Below are positions 29,223 through 38,379 of a stretch of DNA of 64,000 bases, one piece after another; positions within the stretch are counted from its first letter, which is position 1, and every line of letters starts with the position of its first letter. This DNA comes from JAPOUP01 sp965201085. GTDB lineage: Bacteria; Pseudomonadota; Alphaproteobacteria; Rhodobacterales; Rhodobacteraceae. Location: assembly GCA_965201085.1 (NCBI GenBank), contig CBDAVS010000022.1, positions 135,346-199,345 of the forward strand, in the 5' to 3' direction. The notes under the pieces were generated by a model. The model was not told where the DNA came from and ran no database searches. It saw only the letters and a list, made by a program, of their open reading frames with translations. The position numbers and the translations under genes were made by a program.

Positions 29223-30150
29223 ATGCCCGAGGGCTACCGTCATCCGATCTTCGACGGAAGATGCCGGATTTTCGCCACGGGGAAAAGCGGGCTTTCGAAC
29301 GCGGCCATCGCGCGGCGGCGGGGCCGTGCCCGGTCGACGATATCGCGTGAGCTCCGTCGCGACAGCGGCGGTCGGGGATACAGGTGCAGGCAGGCGCAGC
29401 GGAAAGCCACCGGGCGGAGGAACGGTGCCCCGTCGGTGCCGGGGAAACCCAACGGGGAGCGCCGGGCGGCGGTCGTGGCGAAGCTGGAGGAGGGCTGGAG
29501 CCCGGAACGGATCCCGGGCCGTCTCCGGCTGGAGGACCCCGGCATGGTCGGCGGTCGGCGGAAGTCCGTTGACGCACCTCCGCCGCCGCGGAAGGAAGTG
29601 GAACTGGCAGGGTGGCCACCACGCGGGCCGGGGCCATATCCCGGGCCGGAGGGACATCCCGGAGCCCTCGGAGATCGTCGACAGGAAGGTGAGGATCGGC
29701 GACCGGGAAGCGGACACGGTGATCGGCGGGGGAAACGGCGGTGCGGTGGTGTCGCCTGTGGACAGATGCCCGGAATTCACGCCTGTCCAACGGGTTGACG
29801 GAAAGAGGGCGGAGGCGGTCGGCGGGGCGATGACCGACCTTCCCGAGGGTCCCGGGGCCAGGGTCCACACGATCACGGCGGACAGCGGCAGGGAGTTCGC
29901 GGGGCACGCGAAGGTGGCGAAGGCGCTGGAGGCCGACTTCCTCCTCCCGACGTCCCACCACTCGCGGGAGCGGGGCCTGAACGGGCACACCAATGGGCCG
30001 CCGCCCCGGTACCTGCCGAAGGGGACCGACCTGCGGCAGGTCACGGACGCCCGCGTGAAGCGTGTTCAGAACATCCTGAACGCACGCCCCCGCAAGGCGC
30101 TCGGCCACCTGACGCCGGCGGAGGCGATCGGACTGGCGCAGCCTCCCTGA
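29223..30150 (+). pseudogene. IS30 transposase, frameshifted
   Basis: ATG 29223 opens MPEGYRHPIFDGRCRIF and the helix-turn-helix SNAAIARRRGRARSTISREL. A frameshift between about 29600 and 29690 moves to the frame holding READTVIGG, ITADSGREFAGH and the C-terminal RGLNGHTNG to PRKALGHLTPAEA. The last catalytic region reads SRERG where WERG is usual. Confidence 0.82.
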
Positions 30151-31108
30151 GAGTTTGTTCCATAAGTTGAGTGGTCCCGCAGGATGTGGCATTCCGGTTG
30201 GTGAAAGCAACCAAATCCGGAGATCGCCATGCCCTGGAACAGGACCACCCAACAGCTCCATAAGCGCCCGGACGACCACAGTCAAAACGATCTGACCGAC
30301 GCCGAATGGACCATCATCGAGCCGATGCTGCCGAAGCAGGGAAGGATGGGACGGCCGCGCGAGGTCGACCTTCGGTCGGTGTTCGACGCGGTCCAGTATA
30401 TCCTGTCCACGGGATGCCAGTGGCGCGCGTTACCCTCTGGATATCCACCGTTTTCCACCGTCCAGAACTATTTTTACGCATGGCGGCGGAGCGGGCTCCT
30501 GGAGCGTCTCGTGCATCGTCTCCGGGACCTCGCGCGGCGGTGTTCGGGGCGCTCCGCGGAGCCGACCGCCGCCTCGATCGACAGCCAGTCGGTGAAGACC
30601 ACGGAGAGCGGCGGGCCCCGCGGCTACGACGCCGGGAAGAAGGTGAAGGGGAGGAAAAGGCACCTGATCGTGGACGCCGACGGCACACCGATCGTCATGA
30701 CGGTTCACACCGCCAACATCCAGGACCGGGACGGCGCACCGGACCTGATCGCGAAGCTGCTGGAGACGGTGCCCACGGTGTGTAGGCTGTTCGCCGACGG
30801 TGGCTACGCGGGTCCGAAGCTGCGGGACCGGCTTGAGGGGATGGGGTTGCCGGACGTGATCAGGATCGTCGAAAAACCGAAGAATGTCAAAGGGTTCACG
30901 GTTCTCTACCGCCGCTGGGTGGTGGAGCGGACCTTCGCCTGGATGGGCCGGTGCCGCCGCCTGTCGAAAGATTACGAAAGGCTCAGTGAGAACTCGCTGG
31001 CATGGGCGCAGCTGGCCGCCTGCCGGTTCCTGCTCAGGCGGGTGGCGAGGGCGTCAACTCCATGAAAAACAATAGTTTAATGATATCAGTGACTTATGAT
31101 TCAAACTC
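30151..31108 (+). mobile_element. IS5-family element, short young form (copy F)
   Basis: 958 bp with TGA duplications at 30148-30150 and 31109-31111. Inserted exactly at the stop codon of the IS30 transposase. Confidence 0.93.
30229..31065 (+). CDS. IS5-family transposase (278 aa, intact)
   Basis: Full-length protein nearly identical to those at 23983, 27246 and 45386. DDE residues and C-terminus intact. Confidence 0.93.
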   Translation: MPWNRTTQQLHKRPDDHSQNDLTDAEWTIIEPMLPKQGRMGRPREVDLRSVFDAVQYILSTGCQWRALPSGYPPFSTVQNYFYAWRRSGLLERLVHRLRDLARRCSGRSAEPTAASIDSQSVKTTESGGPRGYDAGKKVKGRKRHLIVDADGTPIVMTVHTANIQDRDGAPDLIAKLLETVPTVCRLFADGGYAGPKLRDRLEGMGLPDVIRIVEKPKNVKGFTVLYRRWVVERTFAWMGRCRRLSKDYERLSENSLAWAQLAACRFLLRRVARASTP

Positions 31109-31393
31109 TGAGGACGCCCGACCCGTCGGACGGCGGGGGAGAAAGAGGGTTTCCGGCGCGCCCGTCCGGGGCTTCGGTCGGGCCAACCCCTCCCTTGCCC
31201 GGACGGGCGCGTCGCCTCCCGCCGCGGGGCCCTGCGGCCGCCGGAGAGGCCGGTTACGCTCCGGTCCGAAGGGACAGCCGCCGCATTCCGTGTGGGATCC
31301 GGGTCCCTGGCCGGAAAATCCCTCAACCCCGGCCCGCCGCCTCCGCCCGGGCTTCGCCCTCGCTCCGGCGGCGGGCCGAGGTTGCGCTTCGGA

Positions 31394-31813
31394 TCGGCGC
31401 CGGGGTTGGTATTGCTGGCAATGAGTTGGGGACTGCTCAAGTCGCTGGCAACGGATTACAGCGCATTACCCAAGCCTTTCACCAGTCGGTTGCTCGACGG
31501 TACCGCGCTGTAGGGAGAACTGCACGGCTGAGCGAAAACCCGGTTTTCCTGCCTGAGCGGTAGGGAAGACAGGTGCGCCGGGGTTCCAGGAGAACCCCGG
31601 CGTATCCAATAAGAATGGAAGTGCGGGTTGACGGAGAATCAAGGCCTTCGGGGCCTGTTCGTCACTTCTTCGATGGCGGTTCAAACCCGGGAATGGCCGG
31701 GCCTTGGCGAGCGGGATGTCGCTTCAGTGAATAGGCGCAGCTGTGATCTGATCAAAAACATTCGTACCGCCATCCGGTGCGCTCTGACGACCTCTGGATT
31801 TTTCATGGAACTA
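31394..31813. other. no gene seen; contains a strong stem-loop
   Basis: 420 bp between the IS30 end and tRNA-Phe. A perfect 10-bp stem (CGCCGGGGTT at 31576-31585 with AACCCCGGCG at 31593-31602) is present without a following T-run, so a terminator role is uncertain. Confidence 0.5.
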
Positions 31814-31888
31814 TGGTGCCCGGGGGCGGAATCGAACCACCGACACGAGGATTTTCAGTCCACTGCTCTACCCCTGAGCTACCCGGGC
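31814..31888 (-). tRNA. tRNA-Phe (GAA anticodon)
   Basis: 75-nt cloverleaf on the minus strand. The acceptor 5' strand GCCCGGG pairs with CCCGGGC before an encoded CCA. D-arm GCTCAGGGGTAGAGC, anticodon loop CTGAAAATC giving GAA, and T-arm GGTTCGATTCC are all present. No defect seen. The only RNA gene recognised in the window. Confidence 0.95.
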
Positions 31889-32095
31889 ACAGATGAGCGG
31901 GATAGGCCGCTCGGGCCCGGTCGTTGTATTGATTGGCCTTAGGGGTGTCTAGACTAATTGCGCGGCATTTGGTTAGAAATTCAAGCTGTCCGATTCGTCT
32001 TTTCGCTATGTGTCCGAAGAGCTTCATCACCGCATTTCCCAACAATATTTACATGATGACGATTCGCGTAAGACCAATGTGCGGAGGCCAGCCAT

Positions 32096-33016
32096 TCACG
32101 GATTACCATGCTGCCGGAAGTATCGTGCGCTGACCGAAATCTGCGGCTCCGCGACCGCAAGGCCCCGCTGGGACAGATCGACAAGATGTGCGAGAACATT
32201 GCGTTCGGCGGCTGCGATGAGGGCTTTGGGAACATCCGTATAGATGGCCTGCGTCAGGTCGGAGACGGAGCGACCGCGTCCGTCAAGACGTTCAAGAATC
32301 GCGGCTTCCCGTGAGCGGCGGTGATCAAGAAGCCAGTTTGCGCGAGACGAGGGATCGGTGATCGGCTCTCCATGGCCTGGATAGACCACCCGGTCACCGC
32401 GTAAGGACAGGAGCTTGGTGGACTCCATATATGCCGCTAGATCCCCGTCGGGAGGGGAGACCATCGTGCTTGCCCAACCCATCATGTGATCACCGGTGAA
32501 CACAGCGTCACCAAAGGCGAAACATAGGTGGTTGCCGAAATGCCCCGGTGTCCAGAGCGCTGTCAGTTTCCAGCCTTCCGCGTCGACCGTCGCTCCGTCC
32601 GCAAGCCGCTCATGAGGCTGGAATCCGTGGTCGACGCCCTTGCCGCCGCCGACCATGCCAGACTCGGCCAGCCCCGCCATGAACTCGGAACGACCCGAGA
32701 TACTGTCACCGAATGCAAGGATCGTAGCTCCGGTCGTCTGCGATATCGGTGCGGCCAAAGGTGAATGGTCCAGATGGGAATGGGTGACGAATATATGGCT
32801 GATCGATTCGCCTGGTTCGAGCGCCGCGAGAATCGCGTCGTGATGGGTGCGCAGGGCGGGACCGGGATCGATCACCGCAACCCGTCCAACTCCGACGATG
32901 TATGTGTTCGTGCCCTCGTATGTCATGGGAGATGGGTTCGGTGCCAGAATCCGGCGGATGCCCGGCTCGGGGCATTCCACAACTCCGGCCAAAGGTCGGT
33001 ACCCGTGACGTTCCAT
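32096..33016 (-). CDS. metallo-beta-lactamase-fold hydrolase (LACTB2-like)
   Basis: About 306 residues from ATG 33016. The MBL metal motif HSHLDH is at about 79-84, with further ligands in TPGHFGNH, TGDHMMG and YPGHGEPI. A C-terminal winged-helix segment is typical of this subgroup. The start at 33016 has GGAAAGG in front; an upstream in-frame ATG at 33058 would overlap the start codon of the divergent kinase gene. Substrate unknown; RNA or thioester hydrolysis is possible. Confidence 0.88.
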   Translation of the reverse strand: MERHGYRPLAGVVECPEPGIRRILAPNPSPMTYEGTNTYIVGVGRVAVIDPGPALRTHHDAILAALEPGESISHIFVTHSHLDHSPLAAPISQTTGATILAFGDSISGRSEFMAGLAESGMVGGGKGVDHGFQPHERLADGATVDAEGWKLTALWTPGHFGNHLCFAFGDAVFTGDHMMGWASTMVSPPDGDLAAYMESTKLLSLRGDRVVYPGHGEPITDPSSRANWLLDHRRSREAAILERLDGRGRSVSDLTQAIYTDVPKALIAAAERNVLAHLVDLSQRGLAVAEPQISVSARYFRQHGNP

Positions 33017-33056
33017 GAATCGCCTTTCCGCACGTAACATGATAATTCGATAGCCC

Positions 33057-34373
33057 ATGCGATGGATTGGGGCAAAACGATACCTTCCGCGCTCGCTTTA
33101 TGGCCGGGCCGCTCTCATTCTGCTCGTTCCGGTGGTAACGCTGCAGATTATCGTCTCGTTTTCGTTCATTCAAAGGCATTTCGAGGGCGTGACCGAGCAG
33201 ATGACCCGCAATGTCGCGCTGGAACTGCGCTATCTGCTGTCTTTGATCGATGATGTATCCGAAAGCGACACCGCCCTTGAAGCCGTGACTCCGATCGCCG
33301 ATCCGTTGGCGTTTACACTGGAACTTCCATCCGAACCGCCGGGGCGGGACTTCAGGCCGTTCTACGATTTTTCCGGTCGCGTGATGATGGATACGCTGCG
33401 AGCGGAAGTCGAAGGCGTTCTGCGTGTGGACCTGTCCGTCGGCAAACAGGTCAGGATCTGGGTCGCAACCCGGCATGGTCCGGTCTTTGCCGAGTTTGCC
33501 AGAAGGCGGGTTTCGGCGTCCAATCCACACCAGCTTCTTGTGCTGATGGTCTTCGCCGGAATTCTATTGACGCTGGTCGCCTTCGTGTTCCTGCGCAATC
33601 AGTTCAAGCCTATCGAGCGGCTGGCCAGCGCGTCCGAGGCGTTCGGCAAGGGGCGGGTCGAGGATTACCATCCTTCGGGTGCTGCAGAAATCCGCGCCGC
33701 GGGACGGGCTTTCCTCGACATGCGGACGCGGATGCTCAGGCATATGGAACAGCGTACCATGATGCTGGCCGGTGTCAGTCATGATATGCGTACACCGCTA
33801 ACACGGCTTCGGCTGGGTCTGTCGATGGTGGAAGAAAGCCCGGAGATCAAGGCTATGGAACGTGATGTGGAGGATATGGAGCGTCTGATTGACGAGTTTC
33901 TGGCTTTCTCCCGTGACGATTCGCTAGATGATCCCGAGCGAACCGATCCGGTCAAGCTCACCCGCGAAGTGGTTGGAAAATTCTCGGAATCCGGGCATGC
34001 CGTCAGGATTCGCGAAATAGTCGGAAGCGGCAGCGCGGTGCTACGTCCGATGGCGGTGTCGCGGGCATTGGAAAATCTGATCGGAAACGCGGTGCGCTAT
34101 GGTTCCGTCTGTGAGGTCGAGATTTCGATCTCTTCCCGAGCGGTGCGAATCCTGGTTGAGGATGACGGGCCGGGAATCCCGGAAGAGTCGCGTGATGAGG
34201 CGCTGAAAGCTTTCGTGAGACTTGATCCGGCGCGAAACCAGGACCGGGGGAGCGGCGTTGGACTCGGCTTGGCGATCGCGAGCGACATCGCGCATCGGCA
34301 TGGCGGATCGCTGACGCTGGGCACCAGTACCGAACTGGGTGGCCTCGAGGCGGATCTGGTGCTTGCACGATAA
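33057..34373 (+). CDS. HAMP sensor histidine kinase (EnvZ-like)
   Basis: 438 residues: TM1 at about 17-37, a periplasmic domain, TM2 at about 160-179, HAMP to about 230, phosphoacceptor His242 in AGVSHDMRTPLTRLR, then a HATPase domain with Asn344 (ENLIGNAVRYG), DDGPGIP at 369-375 and RGSGVGLGL at 397-405. All functional motifs are intact. No response-regulator gene is adjacent in this window, so its partner lies elsewhere. Divergent from the MBL gene. Confidence 0.92.
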   Translation: MRWIGAKRYLPRSLYGRAALILLVPVVTLQIIVSFSFIQRHFEGVTEQMTRNVALELRYLLSLIDDVSESDTALEAVTPIADPLAFTLELPSEPPGRDFRPFYDFSGRVMMDTLRAEVEGVLRVDLSVGKQVRIWVATRHGPVFAEFARRRVSASNPHQLLVLMVFAGILLTLVAFVFLRNQFKPIERLASASEAFGKGRVEDYHPSGAAEIRAAGRAFLDMRTRMLRHMEQRTMMLAGVSHDMRTPLTRLRLGLSMVEESPEIKAMERDVEDMERLIDEFLAFSRDDSLDDPERTDPVKLTREVVGKFSESGHAVRIREIVGSGSAVLRPMAVSRALENLIGNAVRYGSVCEVEISISSRAVRILVEDDGPGIPEESRDEALKAFVRLDPARNQDRGSGVGLGLAIASDIAHRHGGSLTLGTSTELGGLEADLVLAR

Positions 34374-35116
34374 CCGGATTCGGGCAACGCAACCCACCGA
34401 TACCATCCCTCTGTGGTTTGCCTGCTTGGGATCACATTGATTGATAGCCCCGATGGACCTGACCGGCCTGTGGAAAGGTGCCGTTACCCTCAATGTCGCC
34501 GGTGCCCGCCTGTGGATCAAACCTTAGCGAAGTGGTGTCGACTGGTCGGAGTGCCTCGTAAACCCTTGCAACGATATACACGACGGCCTCGGTTCGCCTT
34601 CCGACCCGGTGCCGGACTGTCTTCCACGGTATCTGAAGCGCCCGTTTCACCGCCGACTTCCTTATTTTGGGCAGGAAGTTGGTTCGGAAAGATTGCGGCG
34701 CTTTCCTGCAAACGCTCGGATGGGGGAGGCGATCGGTGTTTATTCGGCCTTCTCAGGTTGGAAAGACCGCTTATTGGACCGACCTCCAGTCGCTGTCCGG
34801 TTACTCTCCAGCTTACGCGGCGCTGCGATATGTGCCAGCGCCCGCCAAAGGTTTCGGGAGAAGAACCGCCGGGGCGATGATTCTGGCCGGGTATTAAATG
34901 CAGGTCGCCAGCGGTTTGGTTGATGCGAAAGCAAACCGACATGAAATCGGAGTCAAATCGAAACCTCGACTTTCATTCCATGCAAAGCGCAAATGGGGAG
35001 GCAGCCGCCGATTGCATGTTGCCGTTCGGATGCAGCGTACTCTAAATGTTATATACAGTGTCGAGCCAAGAACATAGGGCAAAACTCCCGATATGGTATC
35101 AAGGAGAACGAAACAG
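34374..35116. other. intergenic, no gene seen
   Basis: About 740 bp between the kinase and the TRAP operon. Overlapping short frames on both strands (up to about 155 codons) show no domain and conflict with one another. The dctP promoter should lie at the right. Confidence 0.45.
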
Positions 35117-36160
35117 ATGGATATGCTGAAGAGATCCCTCATGGCGTTTGCCGCCACCGTCGCCGTGACTGCGCCCCTGCCAATACTGGCGGCTGACGTT
35201 ACGCTTCGTTTGCACCAATTCCTGCCTGCACAGGCCGTCGTTCCGAAGAACGTGCTCGTTCCGTGGATGGAAAGGATCATGGCCGAATCCGATGGCCGAG
35301 TCGAAATCCAGCATTTTCCCACAATGCAGCTTGGAGGAACGCCACCCGGCTTGTATGATCAGGCTCGCGACGGTGTGGCCGATATCGTCTGGACGCTTCC
35401 CGGCTATACGCCAGGTCGCTTCCCGCACTCTGAAGTTTTTGAACTGCCGTTCATGATGACCGATTCCAATGCCGAAGCCACCAGTCGGGCGTTTTGGGAT
35501 ATCGCCGAAAAATACATGTTCGACGCGGATTTCAAGGACGTGAAGGTTCTGGGCGCCTGGGTCCATAGCCCGGGACTGATCCACTCGAGCGAACTGATAA
35601 CCTCCCCCTCGGAGCTCGCCGGTGTGAAGCTGCGTGCGCCGACCCGCGTCACCAATATGATGTTCTCATCGATCGGAGCGACGGCGGTCGGTATGCCGGT
35701 GCCAGCGGTGCCGGAGGCGTTGTCGAAGGGGGTCATCGACGCCACGGTTATTCCCTGGGAGGTCACGGTGCCTCTGAAAGTGCCGGAGCTCGTGTCTTAC
35801 CATCTGGAGTTCGGAGACGCGTCACTCTACACCGCGACCTTTGTTCTGGCGATGAACAGGGATGCGTATGACGGGCTTCCAGATGACCTCAAGGCGGTGA
35901 TCGACGCGAATTCAGGTGCCGACCTTTCCGCAATGGCGGGTCGTGAGATGCAGATTGGCGACGCGCCCGGTCGTGCGATGGCGGAAGAACTGGGTAACAC
36001 CATTACCACGCTGACGCCCGAGCAGGTCGAGGAATGGCGAATCGCGGCGTCCGGCACTATCGACGCCTGGATCGCCGAGGTCGCCGAGTTGGGTCTGGAT
36101 GGCGCCGCGTTGGTAGAGGAGGCCCGTGCGCTTATCGAAAAGCATACAGCCGCTCAATAA
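35117..36160 (+). CDS. dctP: TRAP transporter solute-binding protein (DctP family)
   Basis: 347-residue periplasmic receptor for a tripartite ATP-independent (TRAP) system taking up organic acids. A signal peptide (about 1-23, ending LPILAADVT) is followed by the DctP fold; the substrate-binding region includes KLRAPTRVTNMMF. The start at 35117 is preferred because AAGGAG precedes it; an in-frame ATG at 35093 has no such site. First gene of dctP-dctQ-dctM. The exact ligand cannot be told. Confidence 0.92.
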   Translation: MDMLKRSLMAFAATVAVTAPLPILAADVTLRLHQFLPAQAVVPKNVLVPWMERIMAESDGRVEIQHFPTMQLGGTPPGLYDQARDGVADIVWTLPGYTPGRFPHSEVFELPFMMTDSNAEATSRAFWDIAEKYMFDADFKDVKVLGAWVHSPGLIHSSELITSPSELAGVKLRAPTRVTNMMFSSIGATAVGMPVPAVPEALSKGVIDATVIPWEVTVPLKVPELVSYHLEFGDASLYTATFVLAMNRDAYDGLPDDLKAVIDANSGADLSAMAGREMQIGDAPGRAMAEELGNTITTLTPEQVEEWRIAASGTIDAWIAEVAELGLDGAALVEEARALIEKHTAAQ

Positions 36161-36212
36161 CCAGGTCGAAGTGACGCTGGACCCGGTGATCCACCCGCTG
36201 GGTCAGCATTGA

Positions 36213-36809
36213 ATGAAACGCGCTTTGCGTGCCACCATGATATGCATCGCAAGGATGATGGCCATCGTCGGTGGCCTCGTCCTAGCCGCTTTGGTCGCCC
36301 TGGTCTGCATCAGTGTGGCGGGCCGCGCAGCGGCGACTTTCACCAACCCGACTTTCATGGAGAACCTGATACCGGGCTTGTCCGCAGCCATCGCAGGCGC
36401 GGTTATAGGTCCGATTCAAGGCGACTTCGAGCTTGTTGAAGCCGGAATCGCGTTTTCCATCTTCGCGTTTCTGCCGCTCTGCCAACTCTATTCCGGCCAC
36501 GCGACGGTCGATGTCTTCACGGCCAAGTTCCCCGAACGGGTCAATCTGGCGATTATGGCGTTCTGGGAAGCGCTTCTGGCCGCGCTTATCCTTCTCGTAA
36601 CCTGGCGGTTGGCCGTCGGGCTGTTCGATAAGTTCTCGAACCTCGAAACCACCCTAATCCTTCAGTTTCCGGTCTGGTGGGCCTATGCCGCCAGCTTCGT
36701 TCCAGCGTGCGCGGCCTCTGCCGTAGCTGTATTCTGCGCCTGGTCCCGTTTGGTTGAAGCGGTATCCGGACGACGGTTAATGCCGGAAGACGGGGAGGCC
36801 GGTCCTTGA
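36213..36809 (+). CDS. dctQ: TRAP transporter small permease (DctQ family)
   Basis: 198-residue membrane protein with four hydrophobic helices (about 10-32, 50-70, 112-135, 155-180), the DctQ layout. It links the large permease to the periplasmic receptor. It lies 52 bp after dctP and overlaps dctM by 4 bp (TTGA). Confidence 0.88.
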   Translation: MKRALRATMICIARMMAIVGGLVLAALVALVCISVAGRAAATFTNPTFMENLIPGLSAAIAGAVIGPIQGDFELVEAGIAFSIFAFLPLCQLYSGHATVDVFTAKFPERVNLAIMAFWEALLAALILLVTWRLAVGLFDKFSNLETTLILQFPVWWAYAASFVPACAASAVAVFCAWSRLVEAVSGRRLMPEDGEAGP

Positions 36810-38302
36810 GCATGCTCGAACTGGGCTTTTGGTCCTTCCCGCTTCTGCTGCTGTTGATCTTTCTTCGGGCTCCGATCGGGCTCGCGATGATGACCTGCGG
36901 TATCGGTGGTATCTGGCTTGCGTTGGGCGATAGCAACGTGTTCCTCTCGAAGCTGAAGACCGAGACGTTCACAACGTTTTCGAGTTATTCGCTATCCATC
37001 ATACCGATGTTTCTGCTTATGGGGCAGTTCGCGACTCTTTCGGGAATGTCCTCGTCCCTGTTCAGGGCCGCCGAAAGCTGGCTTGGCCATCGTAGGGGCG
37101 GCGTTGCCATGGCCACGGTGGGTGCCTGTGCGGGGTTTGGCGCCATCTGCGGCTCGTCACTTGCGACCGCGGCCACCATGAGCCGTGTCGCGTTGCCGGA
37201 ACTCAGGCGGCACGGCTATTCAGGGGGATTTTCGACCGCAACGTTAGCGGCGGGAGGGACGCTCGGCATCCTGATACCACCTTCGGTGATCCTCGTGATC
37301 TACGCGATTCTTACCGAACAGAACATAGCCAAACTCTTTCTCGCCGCATTCATTCCCGGAATTCTCGCGGCGATCGGCTATATGATCACGATCTCGATCT
37401 ATGTCCGACTGTATCCGGACTCCGCGGGAGCCCGCGCACCGGTGCCTTATGGGGAACGGCTGCGGACACTTTTCGATGTATGGCCGGTCCTTCTGGTCTT
37501 TGGCCTCGTCGTAGGCGGTATCTATCTAGGTTGGTTCACGCCGACGGAAGGTGCCGCAATCGGCGCGGCGGGAACGGGCCTTCTGGCGCTTATATCCGGG
37601 AATCTAACTTGGCGTCTGTTCGTCGATTCCATTCTCGCGACGGCAATGTCCTCGGCGATGATTTTCTTCATCATTCTGGGCGCGGGCTTCTACAACTCCT
37701 TCCTGGCGCTCACGCGGATGCCGCAGGAGTTAGCCGGCTTTGTTCTTTCGCAGGGGTTTTCGCCTTGGCTCGTTCTGGTCCTGATCCTGGCGTTCTATCT
37801 GGTGTTCGGTTGCCTCATGGATTCGCTGTCGATGATCCTTTTGACGGTCCCTATTTTCTTTCCGGTCATTTCCTCGATGGACTTTGGTCTCGTTTCCTTT
37901 GTGGAGCTTCAGGCCGACCTCGCTTGGGACGCCATTTCCTCCGGAGTTGCGAAAGACCTCACGACGGGAACCCTGCGGGACATACAGGCATCGCTTGCCG
38001 CGGGTGTGGAACTGACGCGGGAACAGATGGATGCGTTGGGGGTCCGCCTGACCACCGGTATGGCGAACAGGATAGCGGCGGAGCATCTGGCGATCTGGTT
38101 TGGCATTCTGGTGCTGATCGTGGTGGAGGTCGGACTGATAACGCCGCCGGTTGGGATGAATCTGTTTATCATCAACGCGATGGACCGTAAAACACCGATG
38201 GCGGAGACCTACAGGTCGGTTCTGTTCTTCGTCGGCTCCGATCTGGTGCGGGTTGTGCTTCTCGTGCTCTTTCCGTCGATCACCCTGTTTCTGCTGTGGT
38301 AG
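36806..38302 (+). CDS. dctM: TRAP transporter large permease (DctM family)
   Basis: 498-residue Na+-driven permease with about twelve helices. Family segments include CAGFGAICGSSLATAATM, GGTLGILIPPSVILVIY and LVEVGLITPPVGMNLF. The TTG at 36806 is chosen as start because GGGGAGG lies 8 bp upstream and it overlaps the dctQ stop; an ATG at 36812 would be too far from that site. Ends the TRAP operon; an IS5 begins 77 bp downstream. Confidence 0.93.
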   Translation: MSMLELGFWSFPLLLLLIFLRAPIGLAMMTCGIGGIWLALGDSNVFLSKLKTETFTTFSSYSLSIIPMFLLMGQFATLSGMSSSLFRAAESWLGHRRGGVAMATVGACAGFGAICGSSLATAATMSRVALPELRRHGYSGGFSTATLAAGGTLGILIPPSVILVIYAILTEQNIAKLFLAAFIPGILAAIGYMITISIYVRLYPDSAGARAPVPYGERLRTLFDVWPVLLVFGLVVGGIYLGWFTPTEGAAIGAAGTGLLALISGNLTWRLFVDSILATAMSSAMIFFIILGAGFYNSFLALTRMPQELAGFVLSQGFSPWLVLVLILAFYLVFGCLMDSLSMILLTVPIFFPVISSMDFGLVSFVELQADLAWDAISSGVAKDLTTGTLRDIQASLAAGVELTREQMDALGVRLTTGMANRIAAEHLAIWFGILVLIVVEVGLITPPVGMNLFIINAMDRKTPMAETYRSVLFFVGSDLVRVVLLVLFPSITLFLLW

Positions 38303-38379
38303 AGGCTTAATCAGGCGGGTTCACTCGTCCCGGCGGTTATGTGAGTCCATAGAAATCGGCTGGCGACCGGGCTTGCTCA

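Larger units (their letters stand above)
29134..31393 (+). mobile_element. IS30-family element (copy 1), split by IS5, left end lost
   Basis: Begins abruptly after copy E, lacking the left inverted repeat. Its right part continues after the IS5 at 30151-31108 and ends at the IS30-type terminal repeat (GGTTGCGCTTCGGA). The right end contains a GC-rich inverted repeat shared with the other two IS30 copies. Confidence 0.8.

Noticed and set aside
34413..34942. Overlapping 140-155 codon ORFs on both strands
   Set aside because: No domain, no ribosome site, and mutually exclusive; treated as non-coding.
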